A stretch of 64,000 nucleotides of DNA. It comes from CBDDKZ01 sp965230415. Lineage in GTDB: Bacteria; Bacteroidota; Bacteroidia; Cytophagales; JAAEPT01. Below the pieces are notes generated by a model, which did not search any database, was not told the DNA's origin, and worked only from the letters and a program-made list of their open reading frames with translations. Shown one piece after another: positions 1 through 9,702 of the stretch. Within the stretch, counting starts at the first letter, position 1. Every line of letters begins with the position of its first letter. The position numbers and the translations under genes were made by a program. The DNA lies in assembly GCA_965230415.1 (NCBI GenBank), contig CBDDKZ010000005.1, positions 5,022,001 to 5,086,000 on the forward strand, written 5' to 3'.

Positions 1-690
1 ATTATCTCATTAGACGAAAATTCCCGATTTGTAAACACCAGAGACTGTTCTGCTGCAAATTTTCAAGAATTAAAAAACTCATGGATTACGGGCATATATA
101 CAAGCCCCCTCACCTATCAGTCAGAACAAAACGCTACAACCTTGTCGATTCAATTTGAATCATATGGATTGAGTTATCTATTGGGTATCTCAGCAGCAGA
201 ACTCAACAAGCAGGTCGTTGAGACAGAATTAATTCTTAACAAATCAATTATCGAACTAAGAGAAAAAATTATTGATCAAAGTACTTTCGAAAACAGAGTT
301 CGGGTTATTGAGGAATATCTGTTCAAAACATTTCAAGCAAAAAAGGACATAACCGGCATTGTAAAACATATCACGCAGCATCGCAATTTTAGTCAGCTCA
401 CATTAAAAAGAATGAGTACAGCATGCGGGTATTCTCAAAAACATGTGATTGCTAATTTTAGGCACGTGATTGGTGTAACACCAAAAAAACTTCAAAACCT
501 TTTGAAAATTAACCAATCACTGGCTCTACTTAGTAGTCAATCACCGGCTTCGATAGCGCAAATTGCCTATGATTGTGGTTTTTTTGATCAATCTCACTTT
601 ATTAAAAACTTCAAAGAAGTGACTTCATTAACACCACAGGCGTACATAAAAAAACAGAAAAAATACCCACATGTAATTTCTTTTAACTGA
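1..690 (+). CDS. AraC-family transcriptional regulator, 5' end outside window
   Basis: The frame is open from base 1 to the TGA at 688-690, so the true start lies upstream; the TTG at 142 is only the first start-like codon inside the window. The C-terminal third carries an AraC-type double helix-turn-helix: the first helix pair around the MSTACGYSQKHV segment and the second around IAQIAYDCGFFDQSHFIKNF, followed by the usual LTPQAY end. The N-terminal part resembles the small beta-rich sensor domain (DUF6597-like) found in many Bacteroidota AraC proteins. It probably binds DNA in the cytoplasm and may control the DHFR-like gene 70 bp downstream on the same strand, but no operator is visible. 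Family assignment is firm; target and ligand are unknown. Confidence 0.85.
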   Translation: MISLDENSRFVNTRDCSAANFQELKNSWITGIYTSPLTYQSEQNATTLSIQFESYGLSYLLGISAAELNKQVVETELILNKSIIELREKIIDQSTFENRVRVIEEYLFKTFQAKKDITGIVKHITQHRNFSQLTLKRMSTACGYSQKHVIANFRHVIGVTPKKLQNLLKINQSLALLSSQSPASIAQIAYDCGFFDQSHFIKNFKEVTSLTPQAYIKKQKKYPHVISFN

Positions 691-760
691 AAGGTAAATT
701 TTTTCCTATCATAACATCAATCAGCTGTCGAAATTCGCATATCACTTTATAAAAAAGAAT

Positions 761-1303
761 ATGCAACGAATCATTTATTACATAGCCACTTCCATCGATG
801 GCTTTATTGCCGGTGCGCATGACGACATTAGCTCTTTTCTCTATCAAGGAAAGGGAGTAGAAAAATACCTATCCGATTTATCTTCGTTTAAGACAGTGAT
901 CATGGGAAGAAGAACATATGAGGCCGCTTATTCATTTGGCTTACAAGCAGGTGAACCTGCTTACCAAGGCATGGAGCATTATATATTATCAGATAATCTG
1001 GTGCTGGACAACTCAGCGGCATCGGTCCATGTTTGCCCCCTTGAATCCGCGAAAATAAAAGATATAAAGGAAGTATCTACTACAGATATTTATTTCTGCG
1101 GAGGTGGTAAGTGCGCGGAATGGCTTTTGAAAAACAACTTTATTGATCAAATTAAAGTTAAAGTAAATCCGATAATTTTGGGCACGGGAACTAAACTATT
1201 CAACTCAATGACTCAAACAAGCAAACTTAAATTAATTAAGAATGAATCTTTTGATGATGGAATGGTGATTTTAACATACGACGTAATAAAAGCAGTAAAT
1301 TAG
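761..1303 (+). CDS. Dihydrofolate reductase family protein (RibD C-terminal-like)
   Basis: A 180-residue cytoplasmic protein starting at ATG 761. The N-terminus (IIYYIATSIDGFIAG) and the central VIMGRRTYE segment are the substrate and NADPH-binding hallmarks of the RibD C-terminal/DHFR fold, and FCGGGKCAEWLL near residue 113 matches the glycine-rich cofactor loop. Length fits the small stand-alone YyaP/YwjB-type proteins. These are NADPH-dependent reductases by fold, but their substrates are mostly unknown and they are not the housekeeping folate enzyme. It follows an AraC-type regulator in the same direction, an arrangement often seen for such reductases. Confidence 0.8.
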   Translation: MQRIIYYIATSIDGFIAGAHDDISSFLYQGKGVEKYLSDLSSFKTVIMGRRTYEAAYSFGLQAGEPAYQGMEHYILSDNLVLDNSAASVHVCPLESAKIKDIKEVSTTDIYFCGGGKCAEWLLKNNFIDQIKVKVNPIILGTGTKLFNSMTQTSKLKLIKNESFDDGMVILTYDVIKAVN

Positions 1304-1732
1304 ATATTTATTTGCTTTCTGCAAGTGATTTACTTACCCCGGAGTGGTCATCACTGGCAAATGCGAATTATGAACTCATTTACATATTGTGCCAGGTATT
1401 AAGAAAGGAAGAATTTCTGAAGGCATCAATCATATAAATACGATTGATGTGGAAAGAGGATCATATAGTGCAACTTATGTACAATGATAAAACCTATGTA
1501 CGATGCATAATAGTTCATTCCAACTACCTCTCTACAAGAACGAGACTGTCCGAAAAGGATTGTCTCTTTTTTGCTTCAAAATGTCACCTGAATTATCCTT
1601 CTAAATGCATGATTGTCAGGATTGAAGGCTTTTCCTTCGACCAGAAAAGCGGTATCTTGTATTTTGTAATAGACATTGATTGATTCCTTTCATTTGATAA
1701 TTAAAGGATATAATTTTAACATGTTTTAATTG
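1304..1732. other. Intergenic stretch with an orphan terminator
   Basis: No supportable gene lies between the reductase and the convergent nitrilase. A 79-codon frame at 1444-1683 starts TTG-ATG and runs through a strong hairpin at 1542-1572. A short frame ahead of it (about 1378-1480) reads ...GIKKGRISEGINHI... and could be the tail of a lost gene. The region looks like decayed sequence ending in a terminator. Confidence 0.4.
1542..1572 (+). terminator. Rho-independent terminator
   Basis: GAGACTGTCC pairs with GGATTGTCTC (one T-T mismatch, one G-T pair) around a GAAAA loop and is followed directly by six T residues. This is a classic intrinsic terminator on the plus strand. It lies 240 bp after the reductase stop, so it may end that transcript, or it may be left from a deleted gene or mobile element. 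Confidence 0.7.
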
Positions 1733-2686
1733 TCATTTTTCATCAATAATTTGTACAGTAGATTGCCTTTCTCGATTAATGGTTAATTTGGTTACATCAG
1801 GACGGGAGTAATGACCAACCGGATCAAAATTTTGACGTTCTTCCAAGACCTTGTTAAAGTCCAATATTCCTATAAACAATCCTTCTTCTCCGACTTTTGG
1901 CGCAATTACCCATTGACCATCTGGTGCAGCGATGCATGAACCACCATTTGCCAAAACAGGTGGCGCATTTTCTAGAATTCGTAATAGATGTGGCGTATCT
2001 TCAGGAAAATCTTCTTTACGCATGAAACCTGAAACAGATATTACAAAGGATCTTGATTCTTTAGCGATAAAGCGTGTTATATCCTCCGTATTGCGTTCAC
2101 TTCCAGGCCATACAGCAACATGGAGGTCCTCGCCTAAACCATACAACGCTGTACGTGCCAAAGGCATCCAATTTTCCCAGCAATTTAATCCGCCTATAGT
2201 GAATTTTTTTAATGAATGTACCTGCAAACCATTTCCATCGCCTGGGGACCACGTAAGCCGTTCCTCAAAAGTTGGCTGTAACTTTCTATGAACGGATTTT
2301 ATTTTACCTTTTGCATTAATATATACCAAAGAGCAGTACAAGCTATGTCCCCCACGATTTTTGGCGCGTTCTATAATACCTAAATACACCGCGATCTTAT
2401 ATTCTTTCACAATTTCACAAAGCGCATCTAAATCTCCAGCTTCGATCTGAATTGAATTTTCAATATAGTGCGCATGAATTTCTTTTTGAATCGACGAATT
2501 CCATTCTGCACCATTGGTTAAGGATATCCAGAATGGATAACCTGGTAACAGCCCTTCTCCAAATACGACTAATTCACATTGTTGTTTACCAGCTTCTTTT
2601 ATCGAATTTTTTACTTTTTTCAGGGTTTCTTCTTTGTTTAGCCAAACAGGTGAAATTTGAGCCATTGCTACTTTTAAATTATTCAT
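1733..2686 (-). CDS. Nitrilase-type carbon-nitrogen hydrolase
   Basis: A 317-residue cytoplasmic enzyme of the nitrilase superfamily. The catalytic Glu-Lys-Cys triad is complete: E44 in VVFGEG, K135 in VHRKLQPT and C169 in GLNCWENW. The CWENW signature around the cysteine and the HRKLQPTFEERLTW segment are typical of true nitrilases and cyanide-degrading relatives (branch 1) rather than amidases, so conversion of a nitrile to a carboxylate and ammonia is the expected reaction; the physiological nitrile cannot be read from sequence. Length fits the family (about 310-350). It is a single gene transcribed towards the reductase, with no linked uptake gene. Confidence 0.87.
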   Translation of the reverse strand: MNNLKVAMAQISPVWLNKEETLKKVKNSIKEAGKQQCELVVFGEGLLPGYPFWISLTNGAEWNSSIQKEIHAHYIENSIQIEAGDLDALCEIVKEYKIAVYLGIIERAKNRGGHSLYCSLVYINAKGKIKSVHRKLQPTFEERLTWSPGDGNGLQVHSLKKFTIGGLNCWENWMPLARTALYGLGEDLHVAVWPGSERNTEDITRFIAKESRSFVISVSGFMRKEDFPEDTPHLLRILENAPPVLANGGSCIAAPDGQWVIAPKVGEEGLFIGILDFNKVLEERQNFDPVGHYSRPDVTKLTINRERQSTVQIIDEK

Positions 2687-3249
2687 TAGTTGTCAATTTT
2701 ATAATGAGAAAATATACGTTTAGCCATAAAGATCAAAGTCGCAAAAAACGATGGCGCATCCAGCGATGGAAATTTTGACTAAATAGATGAAAAGTTCGCC
2801 AACAGTAGGCAAATTACATGAATTTAAAATAAAAAGCATGACTTATCAAAATTATAGTTCTTGATCGCTTAAGTTGCCGTTTTACGCAATGAATACTCTT
2901 GAAAATGATCTAAATTTTACGGCCATTATTCTAATTTTATTAAGCACTATTATTTGCGAAAAAGGTTATTTTCATTGTTTTATTAATTAATATCATCAAA
3001 TGATGGTTTTTATCACCGTACAAAATAAATAGTATTAGTATTTTAAGGTTTTATAATCTAAAATTGCAAGATGACACATTTTTGAGTAGACAATGAGTAA
3101 GTTGTGAAGATATAATAATGTCAAAATTCAGTCTTTTTTACAAGAAAGGTGTTTATATTAGAAAATATTGATACTCGCTAGTCGAGTGGATATAGCGATT
3201 ACGTCCTCATAGAACAAGCCCAAATTTATCGTATTGCGAATTAATTGTT
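2687..3249. other. AT-rich intergenic region between divergent genes
   Basis: This 563-bp gap separates the divergently transcribed nitrilase and the giant adhesin and must hold both promoters. It is AT-rich. A small ACTCG/CGAGT palindrome lies near 3173-3187, about 65 bp before the adhesin start. No gene, RNA or repeat could be supported. Confidence 0.4.
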
Positions 3250-6200
3250 ATGAGTACAAAAAAAATCTTGTTTTTAAGCAATTACTTAGTTTTAACTAAG
3301 TCAATTTTTCAAGTTTGGGTTATTTGTTTTGTCGGAATTTATTTCAATCAAAATTCATCGCAAGTGCATGCGCAGAGGAGGGCTAATGATGGTACAAAAT
3401 CCTGGGTTGTAAAGGACATCAACCGCGATGCGTTTTTTATTGAAAATGTTGGACAGTATGCACCGGATATAGCTTTCGGTCTTCGTAAAAATGACATCAA
3501 TATCGATTTTAGTGCTCAACAATTTACTTATAAAATCATTCATTATGAATTAATTGATGATACGGATGAAGGGAAGCACGAATTAAGAGAGTGCCAGGAA
3601 AAGTACAAAGATGCTTCGATGTGTATGTTGAGGCAAAAAGCACTTTCAAAATTGTACAAAAATCTATCAGCTAATGTCACTGTAAAATGGTTAGGTGCTC
3701 GTGAAAATGCCTCCCTGGTGTCAGATGGCCTGCTCAACGCTTACTATACGACATCAATCGCGAAACATGGCCATCTTATGGCTTCCGAAAAAGGAAAGTT
3801 ATACAATGAATTATGGTATCGTAACATTTATCCCAATATTGATGCCCATTTTTATTTCCAAAAAGCAAAAGAAGGCATCAAGTATGATTTGCTGTTAAGC
3901 CCCTATGCTTCATTGGCAGATGTTAAAATGAACTATTCAGGTCATCAGGGCCTGTCCATTGATAAAGAAGGTAATTTGCATGTACAAACGCCATCGGGAA
4001 GTATCGTTGAACACGCCCCTAGTGCGCATTATGCCAGTTCACTTGAAAAAATAATACCTGTACGATTCAAACTACTGGACGAAAATACCGTGGGCTTCGA
4101 TATAAGCGACTACGATCCAAGCCAAACCGTGATCATTGATCCGTGGGTGACTAATCCGAACTTTAATGGAGGCAACGGTGGTTACGACATTGCCATCGAC
4201 TATGCTCAAAATACCTACGTATACGGCGGAGGGCGCGAAATTGGTGGTAACCGCATTGGTGCAGATATGATTTACCAGTTGAAAAAATTTGATCCGGAAG
4301 GCAACTTGCTTTGGACTTACGATTCGCCTGTGGCAAACAATGGTTTTTTGGGTGATTTGGCTGTTATGAGGGACGGAACTTCGTTTATTTGCAGTGGTTT
4401 TTACTTTGAAGGAGCAAATGGCGTATTTGATGGAAATGGACTTATAAAAATCGGTCCTGACGGAGTACAAGTGGACAATTCCGGTATTATCAATCCGGGT
4501 GGTGCGGTCTTCGAAAGTTGGCGCCTGACCTATAACAAATTTACCAATTCAAACTGGATATACATTGGTGGAGGTGGTTCAGATGGTTTACAAGTGGGAC
4601 GAATTAGTGTTAATTTTGAAAACTATGAACCGTTCAATTCTTTTGGAAGCCCTCCTGATTACGATTTGAAGGATGTTGTGTATATGGCGCAAGAAAAAGA
4701 CGAATCATTTATTTACTCAACACTGGCTCCGAATGCAGACCCCAATGACCCCCTAGGTTCCGCATTTATCAAAGTCAATTCTCAATCCCTGCTCAATCCC
4801 GAATGGCAGGTACAAGATGGTAGTCCTTTCGTTGAAATACAACAAGGAGATTTTATGAACGGAGGTGGCAAAACGAATGGATTGAATGGTATAGCCGTAT
4901 GTCGTGACTATGTTTATACTTACAATGGAGAACGACTACGTGCTTGGGATAAGACCGATGGATCAGTGGCCTTTGAAGTGAACACAGGAGGTGGATTCGA
5001 TGCTACGGCCGGACTCGATGTAGATAGTTGCTGCCGAGTTTATGCCGGAGTGGGTAACACCATAAGACGCTATACTCCTGATTTGGTTTTTGACGAGGAT
5101 TTTGCCGTTGCAGGAGATAACATTCACGATTTACGTTTTGATCCCCTGAATGATAGAAGGCTGCACGTGACAGGTGATGATTTTGTTGAACTGATTGAAT
5201 TTGAAGGCCCATGTCCGGAGTGTATTACTACAACCGGAACAAACGGTGTGGACTGCATAGGCGGATCGGCCAGTGTAACTGTAAGCGATCCAAATGCCAT
5301 AGCACCTTTCTCGCACATTTGGACATTAAATGGAGTCGTGATTGGGACTACTCAGGACGTAAGTGACTTGGAACCTGGTACCTACTTTGTAACCGTTACC
5401 GATAGTCGTATACCATGCCCTAATCAATGGATTGATACTGTTACGATTCTTGTTGATTGTGGAATATCAGTTTCCGTGAATAGTGATACGATATGTTCCG
5501 GTTCTTGCACAACCGTGCAGGCAACAGTTGATGGAGGCACCGGAAATGTAACTTATACCTGGGATAATGATTTACCTGGCACCGCCGGACCACATGAAGT
5601 TTGTCCGACAGAAACGGTAAGCTACTGTGTTCAAGTTTATGATCAGGATGCCGACACAACAGGAGAAGCTTGTGGGGTTATAACAGTAGTCGACATCAAT
5701 GCAGAAGTGAGTGGTGATGTAACGATATGTAAAGGTGAAACAATAACACTTTCAGCTACCGGTGGCACATCGTATTTATGGAGTCCGGATGATGGTAGCT
5801 TAGATGATAATACGATTCCCAATCCAAATGCTTCGCCTTTAGTAACTACAACATATGAGGTATCTGTGCGTGACGAAGAGTCTGGTTGCGAAGATACAGC
5901 CAGTGTCACCGTGACCGTCGACAGTATAGTGGCAGATGCTGGACCAGATAGATCCATTTGTGCAGGTGGATCCGCCCAATTGCAAGCCACGGGCGGGGAC
6001 AATTACCTTTGGGCGCCTGACGATAATACCTTGAGTGCTATTAATATAGACAACCCGGTTGCACAACCGATTGTTAACCAGACTTATACAGTAACAGTAT
6101 CGAACGCCTCCGGAACCTGTAGCGATACAGACGATGTGCTAATCACTGTAGGAAACATTAGTGTTACAATCAGCGAGGACACCACCATATGTGCCGGTCA

Positions 6201-8277
6201 AACACTCACGCTAAATGCTAGCGGAGGAAATACTTATATTTGGAGTCCTGATGATGGAACGCTCAGCGATCTTAATAGTGCTAATCCTATTGCATCACCC
6301 CTGCAAACTACGACCTATCAAGTAATAGTCCGCGACGATATTGCCGGTTGCGAAGATACGGCCAGTGTAACTATATTTGTCGAGAGCGTCAATGCAGATG
6401 CCGGTCCTGATCGATCGATATGTGTTGGTGGTTCACTTCAATTGCAAGCTAGTGGCGGCGAGGTCTATCTTTGGTCTCCCGATGATAATACATTGAATGA
6501 TATTGCAATAAGTAATCCCATCGTAAGTCCTATAATTTCACAACTGTACACTGTTACTGTTTCGAGTGCCTCCGGTACTTGTACGGATACTGACGATGTG
6601 CTTATAAGCGTTGGAGACATAGTGGCTACTGCTGGGAATGATACGACCATATGTCGCGGCGATACCGTTGCATTAAACGCAGATGGTGGTACTATTTATT
6701 CTTGGTCGCCGATGGACAATACACTAAGCGATGCTACTATTGATTCTCCACTTGCCTGGCCAGCGACCTCCACACGTTATACTGTTATCGTAAGTGATCA
6801 ATCCGGAATCTGTCAGGACACCGCATATGTTGACATTGTGGTAGAATCGTTAAGTACTACCTTAACTATTGACCCTGAGATAATATGCCCTGGAGATAGT
6901 AGCACTATTATAGCCGGCGGAGGCAATAGCTATAGTTGGACATTTCCAGATGGAACGATGACACAAGGGCCTTTGCATACGGTAAAACCGAATGTAACGT
7001 CAACCTATTCCGTGACCATTCAAAGTACTTCAGGAGTGTGCACAGCAGATACCTTCGCAATAGTTGCTGTTGAAGAGATTACGATAAATGTAAGCAGCCC
7101 ACTTTCTGTGTGTCGAGACGCTCAACTGCCATTATTCGCATCATCGCCTGAGGCGGTCTCTTATCGCTGGACACCCGAAACCTACCTCAATAATGCAACT
7201 ATTTCCAATCCGCTTGCCAGTCCGCTCGAAAATATAAGCTATACAGTTATCGCCACGAGTGCCACGGGTTGTGAGATTGAAGCGAATGTTGACGTTTTTG
7301 TGATAGACCTACTACCTTCGGTAAGTGCAGAGAGCCCTATATGTCTCGGCGATTTTTCTCAGCTTAATGCGGCTGGAGGTTCATTGTATCGCTGGACTCC
7401 GACCATTGGTATCAGCAACCCAAATATTGCAAATCCTGTTGCCAATCCTCAGGAAACCACAACCTATACAGTCGCTATTTCAGATGATTCCGGAAATTGC
7501 GAAGATACACTAACGGTAGAACTTGAGGTTCAATCTGTGGACGCTGATGCTGGCCCCGATACTACTATATGTTTAGGCTCAACCACTTCATTGTCTGGAT
7601 CTGGCGGTGTGCAATATCTTTGGATGCCCTCAAACCTTTTTATTAACCCTAATAACCGTGAGGTTTCCGTAACCCCAATTTTAGATAGCACGGTGTTCAC
7701 TTTACAGGTTTCGAATGAATTGGGCTGTACCGATTCCGATGAAGTAGTGGTCTTCACTTCTAGTGTAAGCGTTGATGCACAAATAAGTCCCGATATAGTA
7801 GAATTGGGTGAAGAAATAGACCTTATTGCACTAACAGACGCTACTTGGATTACGTGGTCTACTTTAAATGACATCGTTCCCATTTATGATGGTTTATACA
7901 TTAATTCTGTATCCTATTCACCAGTAAATTCAACGATTTTCCGCTTGATTGGTAGAAATGAATATGAATGTATGGATTCAGCCTTCGTGAACATAAAGGT
8001 ACTTTCAGAGATAAAAATTCCGAATGTATTTACACCTAATGATGATGGAATAAATGATACCTGGCAAATTGCTAATATCACCGATTACGAAAACGCAGAA
8101 GTAAGCATTTTTAATCGATGGGGAAACTTAGTTTTTCAAACTAGTGGTGGATATAATAATAACTGGAATGGAACCAACGGTCGAAATAATCAGCTCCCTA
8201 TAGGCACTTATTATTATAAAATAGACCTAAATTTTAGAGGACGCACTTTTGCTGGTGATGTCACAATACTGAGATAA
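3250..8277 (+). CDS. Giant T9SS type B secreted adhesin with tandem Ig/PKD-like modules
   Basis: A 1675-residue exported protein. Residues 1-42 form a long signal peptide ending near QVHAQR. Residues about 55-290 hold an ENVGQ-type N-terminal domain (DUF7948-like) seen in gliding-type proteins; a beta-propeller-like region with repeated aromatic/glycine motifs covers about 300-650. From about 660 to 1570 there are repeated Ig-like modules, each with an ICxG cysteine near its start, a YxWSPDD core and a GCxDT cysteine at its end. The last ~85 residues (IPNVFTPNDDGINDTW ... FNRWGNLVF ... GDVTILR) are the gliding-motility-associated type B sorting domain. By family this is a surface adhesin exported by T9SS with a PorP/SprF partner; one such barrel is at 56.2-57.2 kb. 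No sorting partner is adjacent. Confidence 0.9.
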   Translation: MSTKKILFLSNYLVLTKSIFQVWVICFVGIYFNQNSSQVHAQRRANDGTKSWVVKDINRDAFFIENVGQYAPDIAFGLRKNDINIDFSAQQFTYKIIHYELIDDTDEGKHELRECQEKYKDASMCMLRQKALSKLYKNLSANVTVKWLGARENASLVSDGLLNAYYTTSIAKHGHLMASEKGKLYNELWYRNIYPNIDAHFYFQKAKEGIKYDLLLSPYASLADVKMNYSGHQGLSIDKEGNLHVQTPSGSIVEHAPSAHYASSLEKIIPVRFKLLDENTVGFDISDYDPSQTVIIDPWVTNPNFNGGNGGYDIAIDYAQNTYVYGGGREIGGNRIGADMIYQLKKFDPEGNLLWTYDSPVANNGFLGDLAVMRDGTSFICSGFYFEGANGVFDGNGLIKIGPDGVQVDNSGIINPGGAVFESWRLTYNKFTNSNWIYIGGGGSDGLQVGRISVNFENYEPFNSFGSPPDYDLKDVVYMAQEKDESFIYSTLAPNADPNDPLGSAFIKVNSQSLLNPEWQVQDGSPFVEIQQGDFMNGGGKTNGLNGIAVCRDYVYTYNGERLRAWDKTDGSVAFEVNTGGGFDATAGLDVDSCCRVYAGVGNTIRRYTPDLVFDEDFAVAGDNIHDLRFDPLNDRRLHVTGDDFVELIEFEGPCPECITTTGTNGVDCIGGSASVTVSDPNAIAPFSHIWTLNGVVIGTTQDVSDLEPGTYFVTVTDSRIPCPNQWIDTVTILVDCGISVSVNSDTICSGSCTTVQATVDGGTGNVTYTWDNDLPGTAGPHEVCPTETVSYCVQVYDQDADTTGEACGVITVVDINAEVSGDVTICKGETITLSATGGTSYLWSPDDGSLDDNTIPNPNASPLVTTTYEVSVRDEESGCEDTASVTVTVDSIVADAGPDRSICAGGSAQLQATGGDNYLWAPDDNTLSAINIDNPVAQPIVNQTYTVTVSNASGTCSDTDDVLITVGNISVTISEDTTICAGQTLTLNASGGNTYIWSPDDGTLSDLNSANPIASPLQTTTYQVIVRDDIAGCEDTASVTIFVESVNADAGPDRSICVGGSLQLQASGGEVYLWSPDDNTLNDIAISNPIVSPIISQLYTVTVSSASGTCTDTDDVLISVGDIVATAGNDTTICRGDTVALNADGGTIYSWSPMDNTLSDATIDSPLAWPATSTRYTVIVSDQSGICQDTAYVDIVVESLSTTLTIDPEIICPGDSSTIIAGGGNSYSWTFPDGTMTQGPLHTVKPNVTSTYSVTIQSTSGVCTADTFAIVAVEEITINVSSPLSVCRDAQLPLFASSPEAVSYRWTPETYLNNATISNPLASPLENISYTVIATSATGCEIEANVDVFVIDLLPSVSAESPICLGDFSQLNAAGGSLYRWTPTIGISNPNIANPVANPQETTTYTVAISDDSGNCEDTLTVELEVQSVDADAGPDTTICLGSTTSLSGSGGVQYLWMPSNLFINPNNREVSVTPILDSTVFTLQVSNELGCTDSDEVVVFTSSVSVDAQISPDIVELGEEIDLIALTDATWITWSTLNDIVPIYDGLYINSVSYSPVNSTIFRLIGRNEYECMDSAFVNIKVLSEIKIPNVFTPNDDGINDTWQIANITDYENAEVSIFNRWGNLVFQTSGGYNNNWNGTNGRNNQLPIGTYYYKIDLNFRGRTFAGDVTILR
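5701..6858 (+). repeat. Tandem 231-bp Ig-like modules inside the adhesin gene
   Basis: Five consecutive modules place their TGT codons (the ICxG cysteine) at 5728, 5959, 6190, 6421 and 6652, exactly 231 bp (77 codons) apart each time. Modules alternate: the first and third end in GCEDTASV, the second and fourth start ADAGPDRSIC and end TDDVLI. This points to duplication of a two-module, 462-bp unit. After 6652 the period drifts (next cysteine at 6886, 234 bp on). Confidence 0.9.
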
Positions 8278-8711
8278 ATAAGATCATTCTTGCTGAGCCA
8301 GTGTAAAGATTTTAAAGTTAGATTACTATAAATAGCTGATATTTGCTTTATAGCAAGTACTTGAAAAATTACGCTTTAAGATGATGACCAACAAACCCTT
8401 CTTTTGATGTCAAGGTCACATAAACTTGGGAAATGCGATATATTTTCAGTGTATTTAGAAAGTGGCTCCGGGAACATATTAATGATGAGAGCATTCATCA
8501 TTTCAACTGGGCACCTCAACGCGTTTTACTTTTTTTTACACATATCATGAAATCTGCTTGATTTTACCCCCCCGCAAGCTGGCCCCTCACTAGTTTCTTT
8601 TATTGGAAGAAATCAATTATTCCGTCCTTTTCTTATCACAGAAAAAAGTAAGAGCCCGTTGGTTTTAGGACAAATAGTGTTACCAAACAACGCCACTCGA
8701 TGAGGACATTG

Positions 8712-8815
8712 ATTTCACATTAACTCGCTGATTGTTTTTGAATTATGGCCGACTGGAAGATGACGAAAAATAATTTCTTACTTGAGGCCTTAGAGTCCTT
8801 GGTAAGTGACTCTGA
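8712..8815 (+). repeat. Direct repeat, copy 1 (~104 bp)
   Basis: From TTTCACATTAACTCGC through the palindromic end this segment matches 9599-9702 with about six mismatches and no gap. The two copies lie 887 bp apart and flank the 178-codon membrane-protein gene on both sides. Such an arrangement can result from duplication, recombination or mobilisation of a cassette. Confidence 0.85.
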
Positions 8816-8817
8816 AA
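8788..8817. repeat. Palindromic element family 1, degenerate copy
   Basis: CCTTAGAGTC, a 10-base spacer, then GACTCTGAAA. It is a decayed form of the CCTCAGAGTC/GACTCTGAGG palindrome found intact at three other places in the next 4 kb, always with a 10-base spacer. Confidence 0.75.
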
Positions 8818-8877
8818 GAAGTGTCAAGGTTACTTAATACTCTACGCCAATCAGCGTCACTAGTAACGGACTTAACA

Positions 8878-9414
8878 CTACTTTAATTCATCTCTTGTAA
8901 AGAACTGTATAGGAGTATTGGGTAAAAGTTCGATTACCTTTTTTATCGTTCTTGAGGCATTTCGCTCCCAACACTTATGATAAGCAGAAATTCTAGCTAC
9001 ACGATCATACCCTCGTTCAATGTTTAACACAACAGGTTTCTTTTTGTAGGTAATAACTTTAAGTTTTAAACTGGACAGAGGGATATCTATCTTATTAACT
9101 TTTCCCCTCCTGGAGCTTTTATGAATCAAAATCTTATCATCAATTCGCTCGATGCAAGTTACATATTGCCTGTTTAAGTTTATTAAAACAATGATTGTAA
9201 AAATAACTAATACTAAGATTAAAAAAGATATGCGGGTACTTCCACCTAAAACACCACTTAACCAGCCAGATAAGGTACCCGTAAACGCTTCAGCTTGTAT
9301 TTCTTCTGCAATGAAAAAGGCTACTATAAAACCAGGAATTAGAAAGCATAATATAGTTGTTAATAAAAAATACCCGACGTGATAAGTTATAAAAACAGGT
9401 AAATCGAGTTTCAC
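8878..9414 (-). CDS. Small membrane protein of unknown function
   Basis: A 178-residue protein that I do not recognise. Two hydrophobic segments (about residues 8-35 and 62-80) predict two membrane helices joined by a short loop; the following ~95 residues are charged and beta-rich, with the pattern ILIHKSSRRGKVNKIDIPLSSLKLKV suggesting a cytoplasmic PH-like or similar beta domain. It is monocistronic and enclosed by ~104-bp direct repeats, which makes acquisition or local rearrangement possible. Coding is supported by the clean membrane topology and uninterrupted length. Confidence 0.6.
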   Translation of the reverse strand: MKLDLPVFITYHVGYFLLTTILCFLIPGFIVAFFIAEEIQAEAFTGTLSGWLSGVLGGSTRISFLILVLVIFTIIVLINLNRQYVTCIERIDDKILIHKSSRRGKVNKIDIPLSSLKLKVITYKKKPVVLNIERGYDRVARISAYHKCWERNASRTIKKVIELLPNTPIQFFTRDELK

Positions 9415-9598
9415 TTTATCACCACACTCGAATTTGAAATTATTGGAAGGATTATTGATACTTTTTTGATTATTTTTTGAATAATGGAAACATCTATTTT
9501 TCCAATGTGCTCATAAAATATATGCTTCATTTCTACAAATAACAAAATATCTCACGAATTTTTAATTACCTAATCAGTATTACGTGCAACGAACGTCA

Positions 9599-9702
9599 AT
9601 TTCACATTAACTCGCTGATTGTTTTTGAATTATGATCGACTAGAAGATGGCGAAAAATAATTTCTTACTTGAGGCCTCAGAGTCCTTGGAAAGTGACTCT
9701 GA
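9599..9702 (+). repeat. Direct repeat, copy 2 (~104 bp)
   Basis: Second copy of the segment at 8712-8815, same orientation. It keeps the palindrome in its perfect form (CCTCAGAGTC at 9675-9684, GACTCTGAGG at 9695-9704). A further partial copy of the right arm (GGAAAGTGACTCTGA) follows at about 9710-9724. Confidence 0.85.

Larger units (their letters stand above)
8278..8877. other. Gene-free stretch with repeat copies
   Basis: Between the adhesin and the convergent membrane-protein gene no coding sequence can be supported. The right end holds the first copy of a ~104-bp direct repeat (8712-8815), including a degenerate copy of a palindromic element. The left 430 bp show nothing recognisable beyond a C-run near 8565-8572. 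Confidence 0.5.

Noticed and set aside
1444..1683. 79-codon frame
   Set aside because: It starts TTG-ATG in decayed sequence and runs straight through a strong intrinsic terminator; no similarity to a family is visible.
5701..6858. Regularly spaced repeats as a possible CRISPR array
   Set aside because: The 231-bp period is in frame with a protein and encodes Ig-like domains; repeats are diverged and there are no cas genes.
5003..7883. Several minus-strand frames of 60-120 codons inside the adhesin gene
   Set aside because: They are antisense shadows of the repetitive coding sequence and recur with the module period.
8747..8838. Short frame inside the first direct repeat (MADWKMTKNNF...)
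   Set aside because: The second repeat copy has a stop three codons after the matching ATG, so the frame is not conserved.
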